Below, piece by piece: positions 10,241 to 22,714 of a DNA stretch of 64,000 bases. A model generated the notes under the pieces. The model saw nothing but the letters and a program-made list of their open reading frames with translations, ran no database searches and was not told where the DNA came from. Within the stretch, counting starts at the first letter, position 1; every line of letters starts with the position of its first letter. The translations under genes and the position numbers were made by a program. This DNA is from Rapana venosa. Its lineage: Eukaryota; Mollusca; Gastropoda; Neogastropoda; Muricidae. The stretch is from contig CM054141.1 of the NCBI GenBank assembly GCA_028751875.1, forward strand, positions 73,081,675 through 73,145,674, read 5' to 3'.

Positions 10241-10312
10241 ACAATGACAAATTCTTTTATTTCGAGGATAATGAATAAGCACATATGTGCTTTTTTACAT
10301 CCAGTCCCCGCC
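10190..10312 (-). mobile_element. SINE family A tail next to a GA-rich tract
   Basis: On the minus strand it reads GGGGACTGGATGTAAAAAAG, GCACATATGTGCTTATTCAT and TATCCTCGAAATAAAAGAAT, then TTGTCATTGTCATTGTC and a CT-rich tract (10190-10235 on the plus strand is GA-rich). Head and core are missing. Confidence 0.75.
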
Positions 10313-10366
10313 CGTTAGGGATACATCTTAATAATAATAACCCAATACTTATACAGTCACACAATA

Positions 10367-10451
10367 CATTTTGTGTTGTGCTGTCCAGTATTTGAGGATG
10401 TTAGGCAGAACTACATCCCTGTTAAATATAGTAGACTTCATCCTCCGGAGC

Positions 10452-10454
<3 letters not shown>
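10367..10454 (+). pseudogene. Rearranged fragment of the 11460-12953 LINE
   Basis: Bases 10367-10437 match the LINE coding segment for VLCCPVFEDVRQNYIPVKYS (here in plus orientation) with almost no difference. The next 18 bases, ACTTCATCCTCCGGAGCT, are the reverse complement of sequence that in the intact element lies just 5' of this segment. The piece therefore carries an inversion junction near 10437. It then runs into (GA)n. The high similarity suggests a recent rearrangement of the neighbouring copy about 1.5 kb away. Confidence 0.8.
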
Positions 10455-10510
<56 letters not shown>

Positions 10511-10550
10511 AGAGAGAGGAGAGGAGGGAAGAGAGAAAGGGGGGAGAGAG

Positions 10551-10608
<58 letters not shown>
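10455..10608. repeat. (GA)n with GGA interruptions
   Basis: Two long GA runs separated by AGAGGAGAGGAGGGAAG-type sequence. Confidence 0.95.
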
Positions 10609-10611
<3 letters not shown>

Positions 10612-10878
10612 TTAATAATGGCGTTAAATGTCATCCATGCAGTTAGAAACTGGAGACGTAGATAGCATAAGTCATTGATGTTTTCCACCCTGCTTCCCGG
10701 CAGTCAATGAGCAGACACAACAAAACGAAACAGAAAGAAGACTACCCCCCCCCCCCCCCCGCCCCCTCTAAACTCAAGTCATTGAACCAACTAACCAGCC
10801 AAGCAAACCAACCAGCCAACCAACCAATTAGCTGAACAGAATGTACCTTTGTATTTTGTTAATCGTTTTCCACACCTA

Positions 10879-10879
<1 letters not shown>

Positions 10880-10910
<31 letters not shown>
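10880..10910. repeat. (GT)n microsatellite
   Basis: Perfect GT run. Confidence 0.95.
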
Positions 10911-10911
<1 letters not shown>

Positions 10912-11001
10912 CTTTGTTTAACTCCCCCTTAAGCCCAAGCTTTTAGAATGTCCTCAAGGCAACGTTTTTGATTTTGTGTGTGTAAAAAAAAAGGTTGTCA
11001 G

Positions 11002-11181
11002 GCAGTGGAAGGTGATGTGCATAAAGGGTGTATGTACTGCCAGCTGGCGGCAGCGTGTGGGGGTGGTCAGCACACACGTGTCCAGCACTGCTCCAAGAGG
11101 GGCAGGAGGCTGAGGCAGGTGTGGCTGGCAGTGCTGGTGACCGCCACAAAGCCAGCCCCCCACCCCCGCCAGCAGATCTAG
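11002..11181 (+). CDS. Low-confidence terminal exon candidate
   Basis: After GGTTGTCAG the frame reads AVEGDVHKGCMYCQLAAACG, then HTRVQHCSKRGRRLRQVWL and a TAG at 11179-11181, 60 codons in phase 0. Composition and GC rise against the flanks. The acceptor has a poor pyrimidine tract (poly(A) precedes it), and a competing donor-like CAG|GTGTGG lies inside. I do not recognise a family. It may be chance. Confidence 0.2.
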   Translation, partial: AVEGDVHKGCMYCQLAAACGGGQHTRVQHCSKRGRRLRQVWLAVLVTATKPAPHPRQQI

Positions 11182-11459
11182 GCAGGTGTGGGGGCACAGG
11201 GGAATGGACCATCTTGATATATCGCCATGACCTTAAACTGAACTAGTGTCCTATACATTATACACATTTAGTACTTAACAGTTTGTGTTCTTTGAACATC
11301 AGATACACACCAGCATGCGCTTGTGCGGGTACACACACTCTAACGCGCGCACAGAGAAAGAGAGAGGGGGGATTGATTGGTTGATTGATTGATTGATAAT
11401 CTACATTTCCAAGGTTTACAGATGAGTATTGACATACTTGTTTTATCCGAAGAACATGA

Positions 11460-12953
<1,494 letters not shown>

Positions 12954-12956
12954 GAA

Positions 12957-12979
12957 CGAAAGAGAAGAGAGGAGAGAGA

Positions 12980-13048
<69 letters not shown>
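12957..13048. repeat. (GA)n between two LINE fragments
   Basis: GA run with a few GGA steps. On the LINE sense strand it is (TC)n. It touches the 3' tail of the LINE at 13049-14152 and the 5' break of the LINE at 11460-12953. Confidence 0.97.
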
Positions 13049-14261
<1,213 letters not shown>

Positions 14262-14377
14262 AGATCCAGCGACAGGTGGCAAGCCATCAATCAATCAATC
14301 ATTCACTGTCTGTGTGGTCTGTCTGACCAGATGATGACTGTGATGTCCGCGATGTCAACAACACAGACATCGACACT

Positions 14378-15122
14378 GCTTTTCTTTCTGTCTGCTCTTC
14401 TGTCTGTCTGCTCTTCAGTCTGTCTGCTCTTCTGTCTGTCTGCTCTTCTTCCTGTCTGCTCTTCTTCCTGTCTGCTCTTCTTCCTATCTGCTCTCTCTTC
14501 TTCCTGTCTGCTCTTCTTCCTGTCTGCTCTTCTGTCTGTCTGCTCTTCTTCCTGTCTGCTCTTCTTCCTGTCTGCTCTTCTGTCTGTCTGCTCTTCTTCC
14601 TGTCTGCTCTTCTTCCTGTCTGCTCTTCTTCCTGTCTGCTCTTCTTCCTGTCTGCTCTCTCTCTCCTGTCTGCTCTTCTTCCTGTCTGCTTCTTCTGTCT
14701 GTTCTGCTCTTCTCTTCCTGTCTGCTCTTCTTCCTGTCTGCTCTTCTTCCTGTCTGCTCTTCTTCCTGTCTGCTCTTCTTCCTGTCTGCTCTTCTTCCTG
14801 TCTGCTCTTCTTCTGTCTGCTCTTCTTCCTGTCTGCTCTTCTCTGTCTGCTCTTTCTGTCTGTCTGCTCTTCTTCCTGTCTGCTCTTCTGTCTGTCTGCT
14901 CTTCTTCCTGTCTGCTCTTCTGTCTGTCTGCTCTTCTGTCTGTCTGCTCTTCTGTCCTGTCTGCTCTTCTTCCTGTCTGCTCTTCTTCCTGTCTGCTCTT
15001 CTGTCTGTCTGCTCTTCTGTCCTGTCTGCTCTTCTTCCTGTCTGCTCTTCTGTCTGTCTGCTCTTCTTCCTGTCTGCTCTTCTGTCTGTCTGCTCTTCTT
15101 CCTGTCTGCTCTTCTGTCTGTC
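14378..15122. repeat. 16-bp minisatellite, CT-rich
   Basis: Tandem unit TGCTCTTCTTCCTGTC alternating with TGCTCTTCTGTCTGTC, about 47 copies with small indels. All C/T/G on this strand with almost no A. The RADRKKSRQEEE-type ORF on the minus strand is only this repeat read through. Confidence 0.95.
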
Positions 15123-15124
15123 AC

Positions 15125-15440
15125 CTTTGTTTTTTTAAACAAAGTTTTATTCTCTGACCCTGAGGGCTTTGACCCCACCTCAGCACAGGCAGAGAAGGGT
15201 GTGAGATAGTGACACTGAGCTCATCATGAAGCAGAAGCCAGAGGGGCCGGCCGTGGAATAAGAGACCATGTCCTTTAATGGCGCGATGGTCAAGGCTGTG
15301 GTAGCATTCATTCAGTGTCATCTCAACTTTCTGCCCTGTTTGTCTTCTTGTTTCATTCTTGGCGTTTGTGTGTCCACCAGTCTGTCATTACAGTGACCTC
15401 TAACATCCCACATTTAGAGCTACCTGCCCTAAGCTAAGGA
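15125..15440. other. Unique stretch with acceptor-like signal
   Basis: TTTGACCCCACCTCAG at 15168-15183 is a good acceptor, but two different short frames follow it and neither can be chosen. No gene is called. Confidence 0.3.
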
Positions 15441-15441
15441 G

Positions 15442-15960
15442 TTACACCACACTTTTCATACTAGATCTTCCTTGTAAAATTCTCTGGCAAAATCCTACAG
15501 CCAAGCAAGGAGCATTTCCACTGCTACTTTTCTGTCCGTTTACGTTTATAATCATATCTATGCTGCGCACCATTTGCACAACTGAACGCGCATAACTCGC
15601 AGTAAAACAACACAACCGATTCCTATCACACACAGCAGTAGCATCTGGTGCAGCACCCTGCCAAAGGTCTGGCACATCAGACCTGAAGGTCAGGTCACTC
15701 AGTTGACCCGTTCTCAGACCAGTCAGCCCGTTCCTGAGACCCTCCCTGCCCCTGACCTGTGGCCCAAATCCTGTCACAGCAGCACTGGACTGCTGGAGAT
15801 GATCCTGAGGACGGTGTGTAGTGGACACAGAAGGAGCCTCTGGGATACCGGGGGCTGTCGGTGTCAGCTGGAGTGGCTGCAGTGATGGAGAGTGTGCGGA
15901 GGAGGCTGATCCACCGTGGACACCGCTGAGCAAAGCCCCGCTCTTTAAGCAATACCCCCA
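15442..15960 (-). other. Open frame of about 165 codons, origin unknown
   Basis: The minus-strand frame from about 15960 to a stop at 15442 has no simple repeat in it and includes VRGREGLRNGLTGLRTGQL and GKSSSG-like stretches. It is open upstream only through low-complexity sequence. No splice acceptor stands out and no family is recognised. The opposite strand is also open for 60 codons. Status undecided. Confidence 0.2.
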
Positions 15961-15984
15961 CCCCCACCCCTTTTGGCTGTTGTT

Positions 15985-16487
15985 TGTGTGTGGCATGTTT
16001 GTGTGTGGCATGTTTGTGTGTGCAGCATGTTTGTTTACGTGGTATGTTTGTGTGTGTGGCATGTTTGTGTGCGTGGCATGTTTGTGTGTGCGCAGCATGT
16101 TTGTTTACGTGGCATGTTTGTGTGTGTGTGGCATGTTTGTGTGTGTGGCATGTTTGTGTGTGCGCAGCATGTTTGTTTACGTGGCATGTTTGTGTGTGTG
16201 GCATGTTTGTGTGTGTGGCATGTTTGTGTGTGCGGCATGTTTGTGTGTGTGGCATGTTTGTGTGCGTGGCATGTTTGTGTGTGCGCGGCATGTTTGTTTA
16301 CGTGGCATGTTTGTGTGTGTTGCATGTTTGTGTTGTGGCATGTTTGTGTGTGTGGCATGTTTTGTGGTGTTTGTTGGCATGTTTGTGTGTGTGTGGCATG
16401 TTGTGTGTGCGTAGCATGTTTGTGTGTGTGGCATGTTTGTGTGTGTGGCATGTTTGTGTGTGTGGCATGTTTGTGTGTGTGGAATCT
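15985..16487. repeat. 17-bp minisatellite
   Basis: Unit GTTTGTGTGTGTGGCAT, about 28 copies, with a recurrent variant GTTTGTTTACGTGGCAT appearing at intervals. Confidence 0.95.
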
Positions 16488-16529
16488 AGAGAGATGATGG
16501 GTCAGAAACCATTCACGGTCCGTAGTCCA

Positions 16530-16612
16530 GTGGTGTGTGTGCGTGCGTGCGCGTGTGTGTGTGCGTGCGTGCGTGCGTGCGTGCGTGTGTGCATGCGTGC
16601 GTGTGTGTGTGT
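16530..16612. repeat. (GT)n/(GTGC)n microsatellite
   Basis: GT and GTGC steps mixed. Confidence 0.93.
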
Positions 16613-16921
16613 TAACATTCATTTTCACTTTCTCACCATAATTATAGTTCTGTCTGCTGGGAAAAACCCAAAATGGGCCCCTCTGTCCCTCCCTCTCTCT
16701 TTCCGTGTAGTACGCGACCAAGTTTGTGCATGCGTGCGCGTACACGCCTGCGCGCCCCGTGTTGGAGTGTGTATTTGTGCATGCACGGTAGAGGTAGGCC
16801 GCCATGAAGGTCAGCATGAAGAGAAGCAGGCACAGCAGACGGTATCGCCGCCATGTCGGATCAGGAATTGCACTTCAGGCTTCCAAGTGAAGCCGGCTGT
16901 CACAGGCAGGCGACGCAATAC

Positions 16922-17266
16922 GACAAAACACGACACGACACTACGTGACATGACACGATGTGACACGACAAGACGTGACATGACACGACATAACACGACA
17001 TGACATGACGTGACGTGACACGACGTGACGTGACATGGTATGACGTGACATGACATGACGTGATATGACGTGACATGACACGACGTGACATGACACGACG
17101 TCACATGACATGGTATGACATGACGTGGTATGACATAACATGACACGACGTGACATGACACGACATGGTATGACGTGGCATGACACGACGTGACACGGCG
17201 TGACATGGCATGACGTGACATGACATGGTATGACATGGCGTGACATGACGTGACATGACGTACAGG
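16922..17266. repeat. Pentamer array TGACA/CGACG/TGGTA
   Basis: About 69 consecutive pentamers of the pattern (T/C)G(A/G)(C/T)(A/G). The differences between units are almost all transitions. Confidence 0.93.
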
Positions 17267-17360
17267 CCACAGACAGGCCACAGTACAGCTGCACACTACA
17301 GACAACAGCAAGACTTCCCTTCAGATGTATAGACATGGACACTGAATAATTTATACATTG

Positions 17361-17377
17361 GGGGGGGGGGGGGGGTA
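17361..17377. repeat. Poly(G) tract
   Basis: Run of about 17 G. Confidence 0.95.
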
Positions 17378-17483
17378 GATTCCAAAATGACATCTAGCCC
17401 GTATTAGTTCAACTATGCTTTCTGTTACTCCTGAGCTGATAAAGTGTGGCGGAACGATGCAGCATTTACCCCAGAAGCATCTC

Positions 17484-17640
17484 TCTAGCAAGGCTGGGCG
17501 GAAAGGTGAGAGGCTGGAAAGGTGAGAGGCTGGAAAGGTGAGAGGCTGGGCGGAAAGGTGAGAGGATGGAAAGGTGAGAGGCTGGGCGGAAAGGTGAGAG
17601 GATGGAAAGGTGAGAGGCTGGGCGGACAGGTGTGGGGCAG
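17484..17640. repeat. 16/20-bp minisatellite
   Basis: Units GGAAAGGTGAGAGGCT with or without GGGC, about eight copies. Confidence 0.92.
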
Positions 17641-19180
17641 GGGAAGGCCAGGACAGGTGTGAGGTAGGGGAAGGCCAGGACAGGTGTGAGGTAGGGGAAG
17701 GAAGGACAGGTGTGAGGTAGGGGAAGGACAGGTGTGAGGTAGGGGAAGGACAGGTGTGAGGTTAGGGGAAGGAAGGACAGGGTGAGGTAGGGGGAAGGAC
17801 GGGTGTGAGGGGGGGAAGGAGGACAGGTGTGGGTGGGGAAGGACGGTGTGGGTGGGGGGAAGGAAAGGGTGGGGTGGGGGGAAGGGGAAGGGGGTTGAGG
17901 TAGAAGGGAAGGACAGGTTAAAGGTAGGGGAAGGACAGGTGTGAGGTAGGGGGGAAGGAAAAGGGAAAATTTTTTTTATAGGGGAAAAAAAGGGGAAAAA
18001 GGGGAAGGGACATTAGTTAAAGGAAATTAAAAGGGGAGGAAAATTTTATAGGGAAACATTTTTAAAGGACTTATAAAAAACTTATAAAAAAAATGTAAAT
18101 TTGGGGGAAAAAAAGAAAAGGACGGTTATAAAAAGGGCCATTTAGTAGGGGAAAAGGCATTTTTATTCAAAAAATTTTTGGGGAAAAAAAAGTGGGAGGG
18201 GGGGAAAAAGGTTTTTTTTGGGGGGGCATTTTGGGGGGGGAAAAAAACTTTTTAAAAAGGGGGAGGGGTAGGGGAGGAAAGGGGGGGGGTTTTAAAAACA
18301 TTTGGGAAAAAGGGCATTTGGGTAAAAGGGGAATTTTTGGGGGGGCGGTTTTGTTGAGGTGGGGGGACGGTTTTTTGGTTTTGGGGAAAGGGGAAGGGGT
18401 TTTTAGGTAGGGGGGGGGGAAGGTTTGAGTGGGGAAGGAAGGACAGGTGTGAGGTAGGGGAAAGGGGGGCGGTGGGGTTGGGGGGCGGTTGGGTTTAGGG
18501 GAAGGAGGAAGGGGTTTGGGGAGTGGGGAAAGGAAGGAAGGTGGGGTAGGGGGGGGAAAATTGATTTGGGGGAACAGTGTTGAGGGTGGGGAAGGAAAAA
18601 AAGGTGTGATGGTAAAAAGGACATGTGGGTAGGGGAAAAGGAATTGGGGGTAAAGGACAAATAATAAAGGAAGGACATTAGTAAAAAGGGCGGTGGTGGG
18701 GTTTTAAAAAGGGGGTTTTTGGGTTTGGGGAAACCCCCATTTGGATTTAAAGGAAATTTTAAACGGGGAGGGGGGGAAAAAAAAAAAAAGGGGTTAAATG
18801 GGGGAAGGGGAAAAAAAAAAAATTAAAAAAAACAAAAAAAAGCCCAGGGGATTAGGAAGGACGGGGTGTGAGGTAGGGGAAGGAAGGACAGGTGTAGTAG
18901 GGGAAGGAAGGCAGGGGAGGTGGGGGAAAGGACAGGGGAGGGGGGAAAGGGGAAGGAAGGGAGGGGGGTGGGGGAAGGACAGGTGTGAGGTAGGGGAAGG
19001 ACAGGCAGGGTTGAGGTTGGGGAAGGGAAGGCGGGGTGGGTAGGGAAAGGGGAAAAAGACAGGTGGGAGGGAAGGACAGGCGGGTGTGAGGTAGGGGGAG
19101 GGCAGGAGGAGGTAGGGGAAGGAAGGAAAAGGATTGAGGTGGGGGAAGGACAGGACAGGTGTGAGGTAGGGGGGGGCCCC
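17640..19180. repeat. Purine-rich minisatellite, unreliable in the middle
   Basis: Clear units GGACAGGTGTGAGGTAGGGG plus GAA(GGAA) at both ends (17640-17800 and 18850-19170). Between about 17810 and 18840 the pattern dissolves into runs of G, A and T, with C almost absent, while occasional intact units remain (for example near 18430). This looks like consensus error in a long repeat rather than biology. Confidence 0.85.
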
Positions 19181-19239
19181 GAGTCAGCAGATGTACTGTT
19201 TACACAAAGGGGGTAGAGTGGCAGGGGTTAGTGCCCGGG

Positions 19240-20040
19240 CCCATTTTTTGGGCGGGAAAGAAAAAATGGCCCATTTTGTGGGCCCTTCAGGGGGAAAAGA
19301 AGGGCTGTGGGCCCTTCCTTCGGGAGGTAAGGAGGGCGTGTGGGCCCTTCTTCAGGCGGTTTAAGGAGGGAGTTGGGGCCCTTCCCCCAAGGTAAGGGAG
19401 GGCATGGGGCCCTTCCTTCGGGGGGGTAAGGAGGGCATGGGGCCCCTTTCCCTTTTTCGGGGTTTGGGGGTAAGGGGGGCAGTGGGCCCTTCCTTCAGGA
19501 GGTAAGGGGGGGCATGTGGGCCCCTTCCTTCAGGCGGTAAAAAGGGGCATGTGGGCCCCCTTCGGCGGTAAAAGGGCAGTGTGGGCCCCTTGTTCTGGAG
19601 GTAAGGAGGGCAGTGTGGGCCCTTCCTTCGGGCGAAAGGAGGGCAGTGGGGGCCCTTCCTTAGGCGGTTTAAGAAGGGCATGGGGCCCTTCCTTCCCAGG
19701 CGGGGTAAGAAGGGCGGTGGGCCCTTCCCTTCAGGGGGTAAGAAGGGCAGTGTGGGCCCCTTCCTTCAGGAGGTAAGGAGGGCAGTTGGGCCCTTCGGGA
19801 GGTTAAGAAGGGCGTGTGGGCCCTTCCTTCAGGGATTTAAAGGAGGGCAGTGTGGGCCCTTCCTTCGGCGGTAAGGAGGGCAGTGTGGGCCCTTCAAGAG
19901 GTAAGGAGGGCAGTGTGGGCCCTTCCTTCAGGAGGTAAGGAGGCAGTGTGGGCCCTTCAGGAAGTAAAGAGGGCAGTGTGGGCCCTTCAAGAGGTAAGGA
20001 GGGCAGTGTGGGCCCTTCAAGAGGTAAGGAGGGCAGTGCA
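19240..20040. repeat. About 30-bp minisatellite
   Basis: Unit GTGGGCCCTTCCTTCAGGAG plus GTAAGGAGGGCA, about 26 copies. Copies from 19850 to 20035 are tidy and earlier ones carry many homopolymer-length differences. Confidence 0.92.
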
Positions 20041-20149
20041 CCATGCCGTCTGTGTCCCTCTGAACAGTGGGTGCAGTATTTCCTCACGCAGTGAAAGCTG
20101 TTCGTGACGTCAGTCTTGCTCCCTAACGTCAGGACCGTGACATGCAGCC

Positions 20150-20226
20150 CAGGCACAACACAGCACAACACAGCACAACACAGCACAACACAGCACAACA
20201 CAGCACAACACAGCACAACACAGCAA
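20150..20226. repeat. 10-bp repeat CACAACACAG
   Basis: About seven perfect copies. Confidence 0.95.
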
Positions 20227-20594
20227 AGCAGCGCATTGTAATGGAAAGCAGCCCCAGTGCAGTACAAGCAGAGGCAATGTCACAGTGGGGTAACGAACAC
20301 AGCCACTGAAGCAGGGACACTGCACAGCACAACACTGCATCACGCTGTTACACCTCACAGACAACACAACAGCGGAACCGGGTTTAGGGGAGCCAAGACA
20401 GGGAGGTCAGGGCAGTGCTGTTGAATCCTCCACCTCATCAGCTGTCCACACTGTGCAAGTCTCTGTCACCGGCAACCATCGCCCCCATCCCACTCTGTGG
20501 AGTTTTCTCTCTTAAGTTGTTTATTCAGGATTTTTGTTGTTGCATACAACCCCCTCCCCCTCTCCTACATACATACACATACATTTCTTTTCAT

Positions 20595-20668
20595 TTTGAG
20601 GGCTGGATGAAAAAAAAAGTCTTGTTACTTAATCTATTACCCTCGTGAAATAAAATTGCCTTTGTGTT
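20595..20668 (+). mobile_element. Truncated retroelement 3' tail (GAGGGCTGGATG type)
   Basis: TTTGAGGGCTGGATGAAAAA, then ATTACCCTCGTGAAATAAAA. Same module as at 4183 and at the 3' end of the 49567-52450 LINE. Confidence 0.8.
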
Positions 20669-20815
20669 TGGGTTTACATAGCCACCTGTGTGGAAGTTTA
20701 TAGCCACTAACAAGGCCAGAAAACCTCAACCCTGACAGCTGTTGTTGTCTTTATGCCATTTCTTAACAGATACACACTGTATCTTCACTGCCAGATGGAG
20801 TGAGAATGTGATCTC

Positions 20816-20820
20816 AGAGA

Positions 20821-20907
<87 letters not shown>
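20816..20907. repeat. (GA)n microsatellite
   Basis: Near-perfect GA run abutting the 3' end of the transcription-unit-like sequence on the minus strand. Confidence 0.97.
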
Positions 20908-20908
<1 letters not shown>

Positions 20909-20924
20909 AACAATGAACAAAAAG

Positions 20925-20945
20925 AACAAAATTTATTGCTATTTA
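20925..20945 (-). terminator. Poly(A) signal with adjacent hairpin
   Basis: On the minus strand ATTGCTAAATAGCAATAAA gives a 7-bp perfect stem overlapping an AATAAA. It lies about 200 bp after the stop of the 206-codon ORF. Confidence 0.45.
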
Positions 20946-21138
20946 GCAATCAAGCCATATAGCGCTGGGGCGCGGTAACAAACGATATCAAACGCAACGC
21001 GAATACAGTGACATGGAAACCATGGCAGTAGTGGTATGTACATCAAGATTCGATACATTATTGTCCGTGTCTCACTTTTCAAAATAGCCTTTCCTTGTTG
21101 AGTCTGCAGCCAGCGAAGTCAGCCCATGTAAAACCGGA

Positions 21139-21759
21139 TCAGGTCCCGAAGAAGATGTAATTCCCGTTCAGCATGTGCCACTGTCTCTGCCTGTTGTGTG
21201 TTAGGACGCTGCTTCCCTTTTCGAAGTCTGGCAAGCCTGACACGTCCTTCTGGCAACATGTTTCTGTCTTCTTGCTTGATGTACCAGAACAGGCAGTTAG
21301 ATTCCTCTCCAGTATCTCCATTACAAGAGTATTCCAGGGCGATATCATCGATTCACACATCACAATGTTTTGATCGCCTGAACTATGTACCACAACCTTT
21401 CGAAACCGTGTGTTTCTCTTGCTGTCCCGTAATCGACGCTGCACACGTTTGTCAGTTAGAGTAGACACATACTGTTTCACAATACCAGTATCAAAGCCAT
21501 CCACTGTGCAGCCAACTGTCAGCTCTTCCTGCACATCAGACACCTCAGAAGACACACCGATCTTGCTGGCCGTTGCTGGTTCACAGGGCAGATCAAGGAA
21601 ATCTGGTGTGACTGAGACATTCACTGCACTGTTGACACACAGCTCTGTGTACACGCTGGTTTGTTTTGATTCTGTCTCCACTCTGTCTCGATGCAGGGAG
21701 TCACTGTCGAGAGAGAGAGAGGTGGCCCTTCCAGCGGTATGAATCCTGGTGTTTGACAT
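21139..21759 (-). CDS. Unrecognised 206-codon ORF
   Basis: Starts at an ATG (21759-21757). An in-frame TGA lies about 45 bases upstream and the stop is at 21139. The composition is balanced, apart from a short SLSLD, with blocks such as TLTDKRVQRRLRDSKRNTRF and ESMISPWNTLVMEILERN. I see no signal peptide, membrane segment or known domain. Roughly 200 bp downstream come a hairpin, AATAAA, a T-rich tail and then (TC)n on the sense strand. That ending resembles the LINE ends elsewhere in the window, so this may be the last ORF of an unrecognised retroelement. A single-exon gene or a last exon are the alternatives. It is the longest non-repeat ORF here that is not an identified retroelement. Confidence 0.45.
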   Translation of the reverse strand: MSNTRIHTAGRATSLSLDSDSLHRDRVETESKQTSVYTELCVNSAVNVSVTPDFLDLPCEPATASKIGVSSEVSDVQEELTVGCTVDGFDTGIVKQYVSTLTDKRVQRRLRDSKRNTRFRKVVVHSSGDQNIVMCESMISPWNTLVMEILERNLTACSGTSSKKTETCCQKDVSGLPDFEKGSSVLTHNRQRQWHMLNGNYIFFGT

Positions 21760-21829
21760 TGTTGCTTGTTTGATTACTTCACATAGTGCAATCCTGTGTC
21801 ACTACTGCTTCTTTAAAACAAATAACAGT

Positions 21830-22170
21830 TCATTACTTTCCAATCTGTGTTGCTTTTGGAGGAAAACAGGTTTTTAAAAATTATGATTATGCCAACCTGT
21901 GCTCAGAGCTGTGGTATGGGATGGTCTCCGTAGATCTCTGACTGTTTTCTGTCTGTCTGTCTGTCAGTTTCCCCCACTTTCAGTTACTCCCAGCTTCTAT
22001 CCATTCCATCCCATCCCAGCCCAACTGGGGCCATCTGGTGCTAGTTATTACAGCAGGAGCTGACCACACTTGGACTTGGTAAAAGCAAAGGGCGCGCTAA
22101 TTTTAGCACTGGGCCCTGGACCCTTGCCTGAGTTATGCTGGATTGCACTGTGTGGTACGCGTGCGCGCGC
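21830..22170. other. Unique stretch, nothing recognised
   Basis: Short CTGT run near 21953-21966. No feature supported. Confidence 0.4.
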
Positions 22171-22171
22171 A

Positions 22172-22431
22172 CAGTTCCCTGTGCCTCAGATATAAGTTCC
22201 CTGTGCCTCAGACATCAGTTCCCTGTGCCTCAGATATAAGTTCCCTGTGCCTCAGACATCAGTTCCCTGTGCCTCAGACATCAGTTCCCTGTGCCTCAGA
22301 TATAAGTTCCCTGTGCCTCAGACATCAGTTCCCTGTGCCTCAGATATAAGTTCCCTGTGCCTCAGACATCAGTTCCCTGTGCCTCAGACATCAGTTCCCT
22401 GTGCCTCAGACATCAGTTCCCGCACCAGCTT
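22172..22431. repeat. 22-bp minisatellite with two alternating unit types
   Basis: Unit GTTCCCTGTGCCTCAGATATAA (type 1) or ending GACATCA (type 2). Eleven complete copies in the order 1 2 1 2 2 1 2 1 2 2 2. Since 22 is not a multiple of 3, the open frames through it are not evidence of coding. Confidence 0.97.
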
Positions 22432-22451
22432 TGCCTTGTGCAGGCGGAGCA

Positions 22452-22566
22452 CACAGCGCACTGACGGGTCAGTCAGGCAGACACTGGAGATGGACTGGAG
22501 CAGAGCTGCACAGCGCACTGACGGTCAGTCAGGCAGACACTGGAGATGGACTGGAGCAGAGCTGCA
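22452..22566. repeat. 57-bp tandem duplication
   Basis: Two copies beginning CACAGCGCACTGACGG, differing by one G. Confidence 0.93.
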
Positions 22567-22714
22567 CAGCGCTGCAGCAAATCTGTTCACGTTGTTACAT
22601 GTTGAGTTTTTGTTGATACTGTCGGTAAATCAATAAAGATGTACATTGTAGATAAGGGGGTGTTCATGTACACATAGGGAGGACCTAGAGGTAAATGATT
22701 CTGTTTGTCATCAC

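Noticed and set aside
14303..15209. Long frames rich in RADRKKSRQEEEQTG or LLPVCSSSC
   Set aside because: Both strands are open over a 16-bp minisatellite, and 16 is not a multiple of 3.
15184..15265. Terminal exon after TTTGACCCCACCTCAG
   Set aside because: Two frames (ending SSS* or GPAVE*) compete and nothing selects one.
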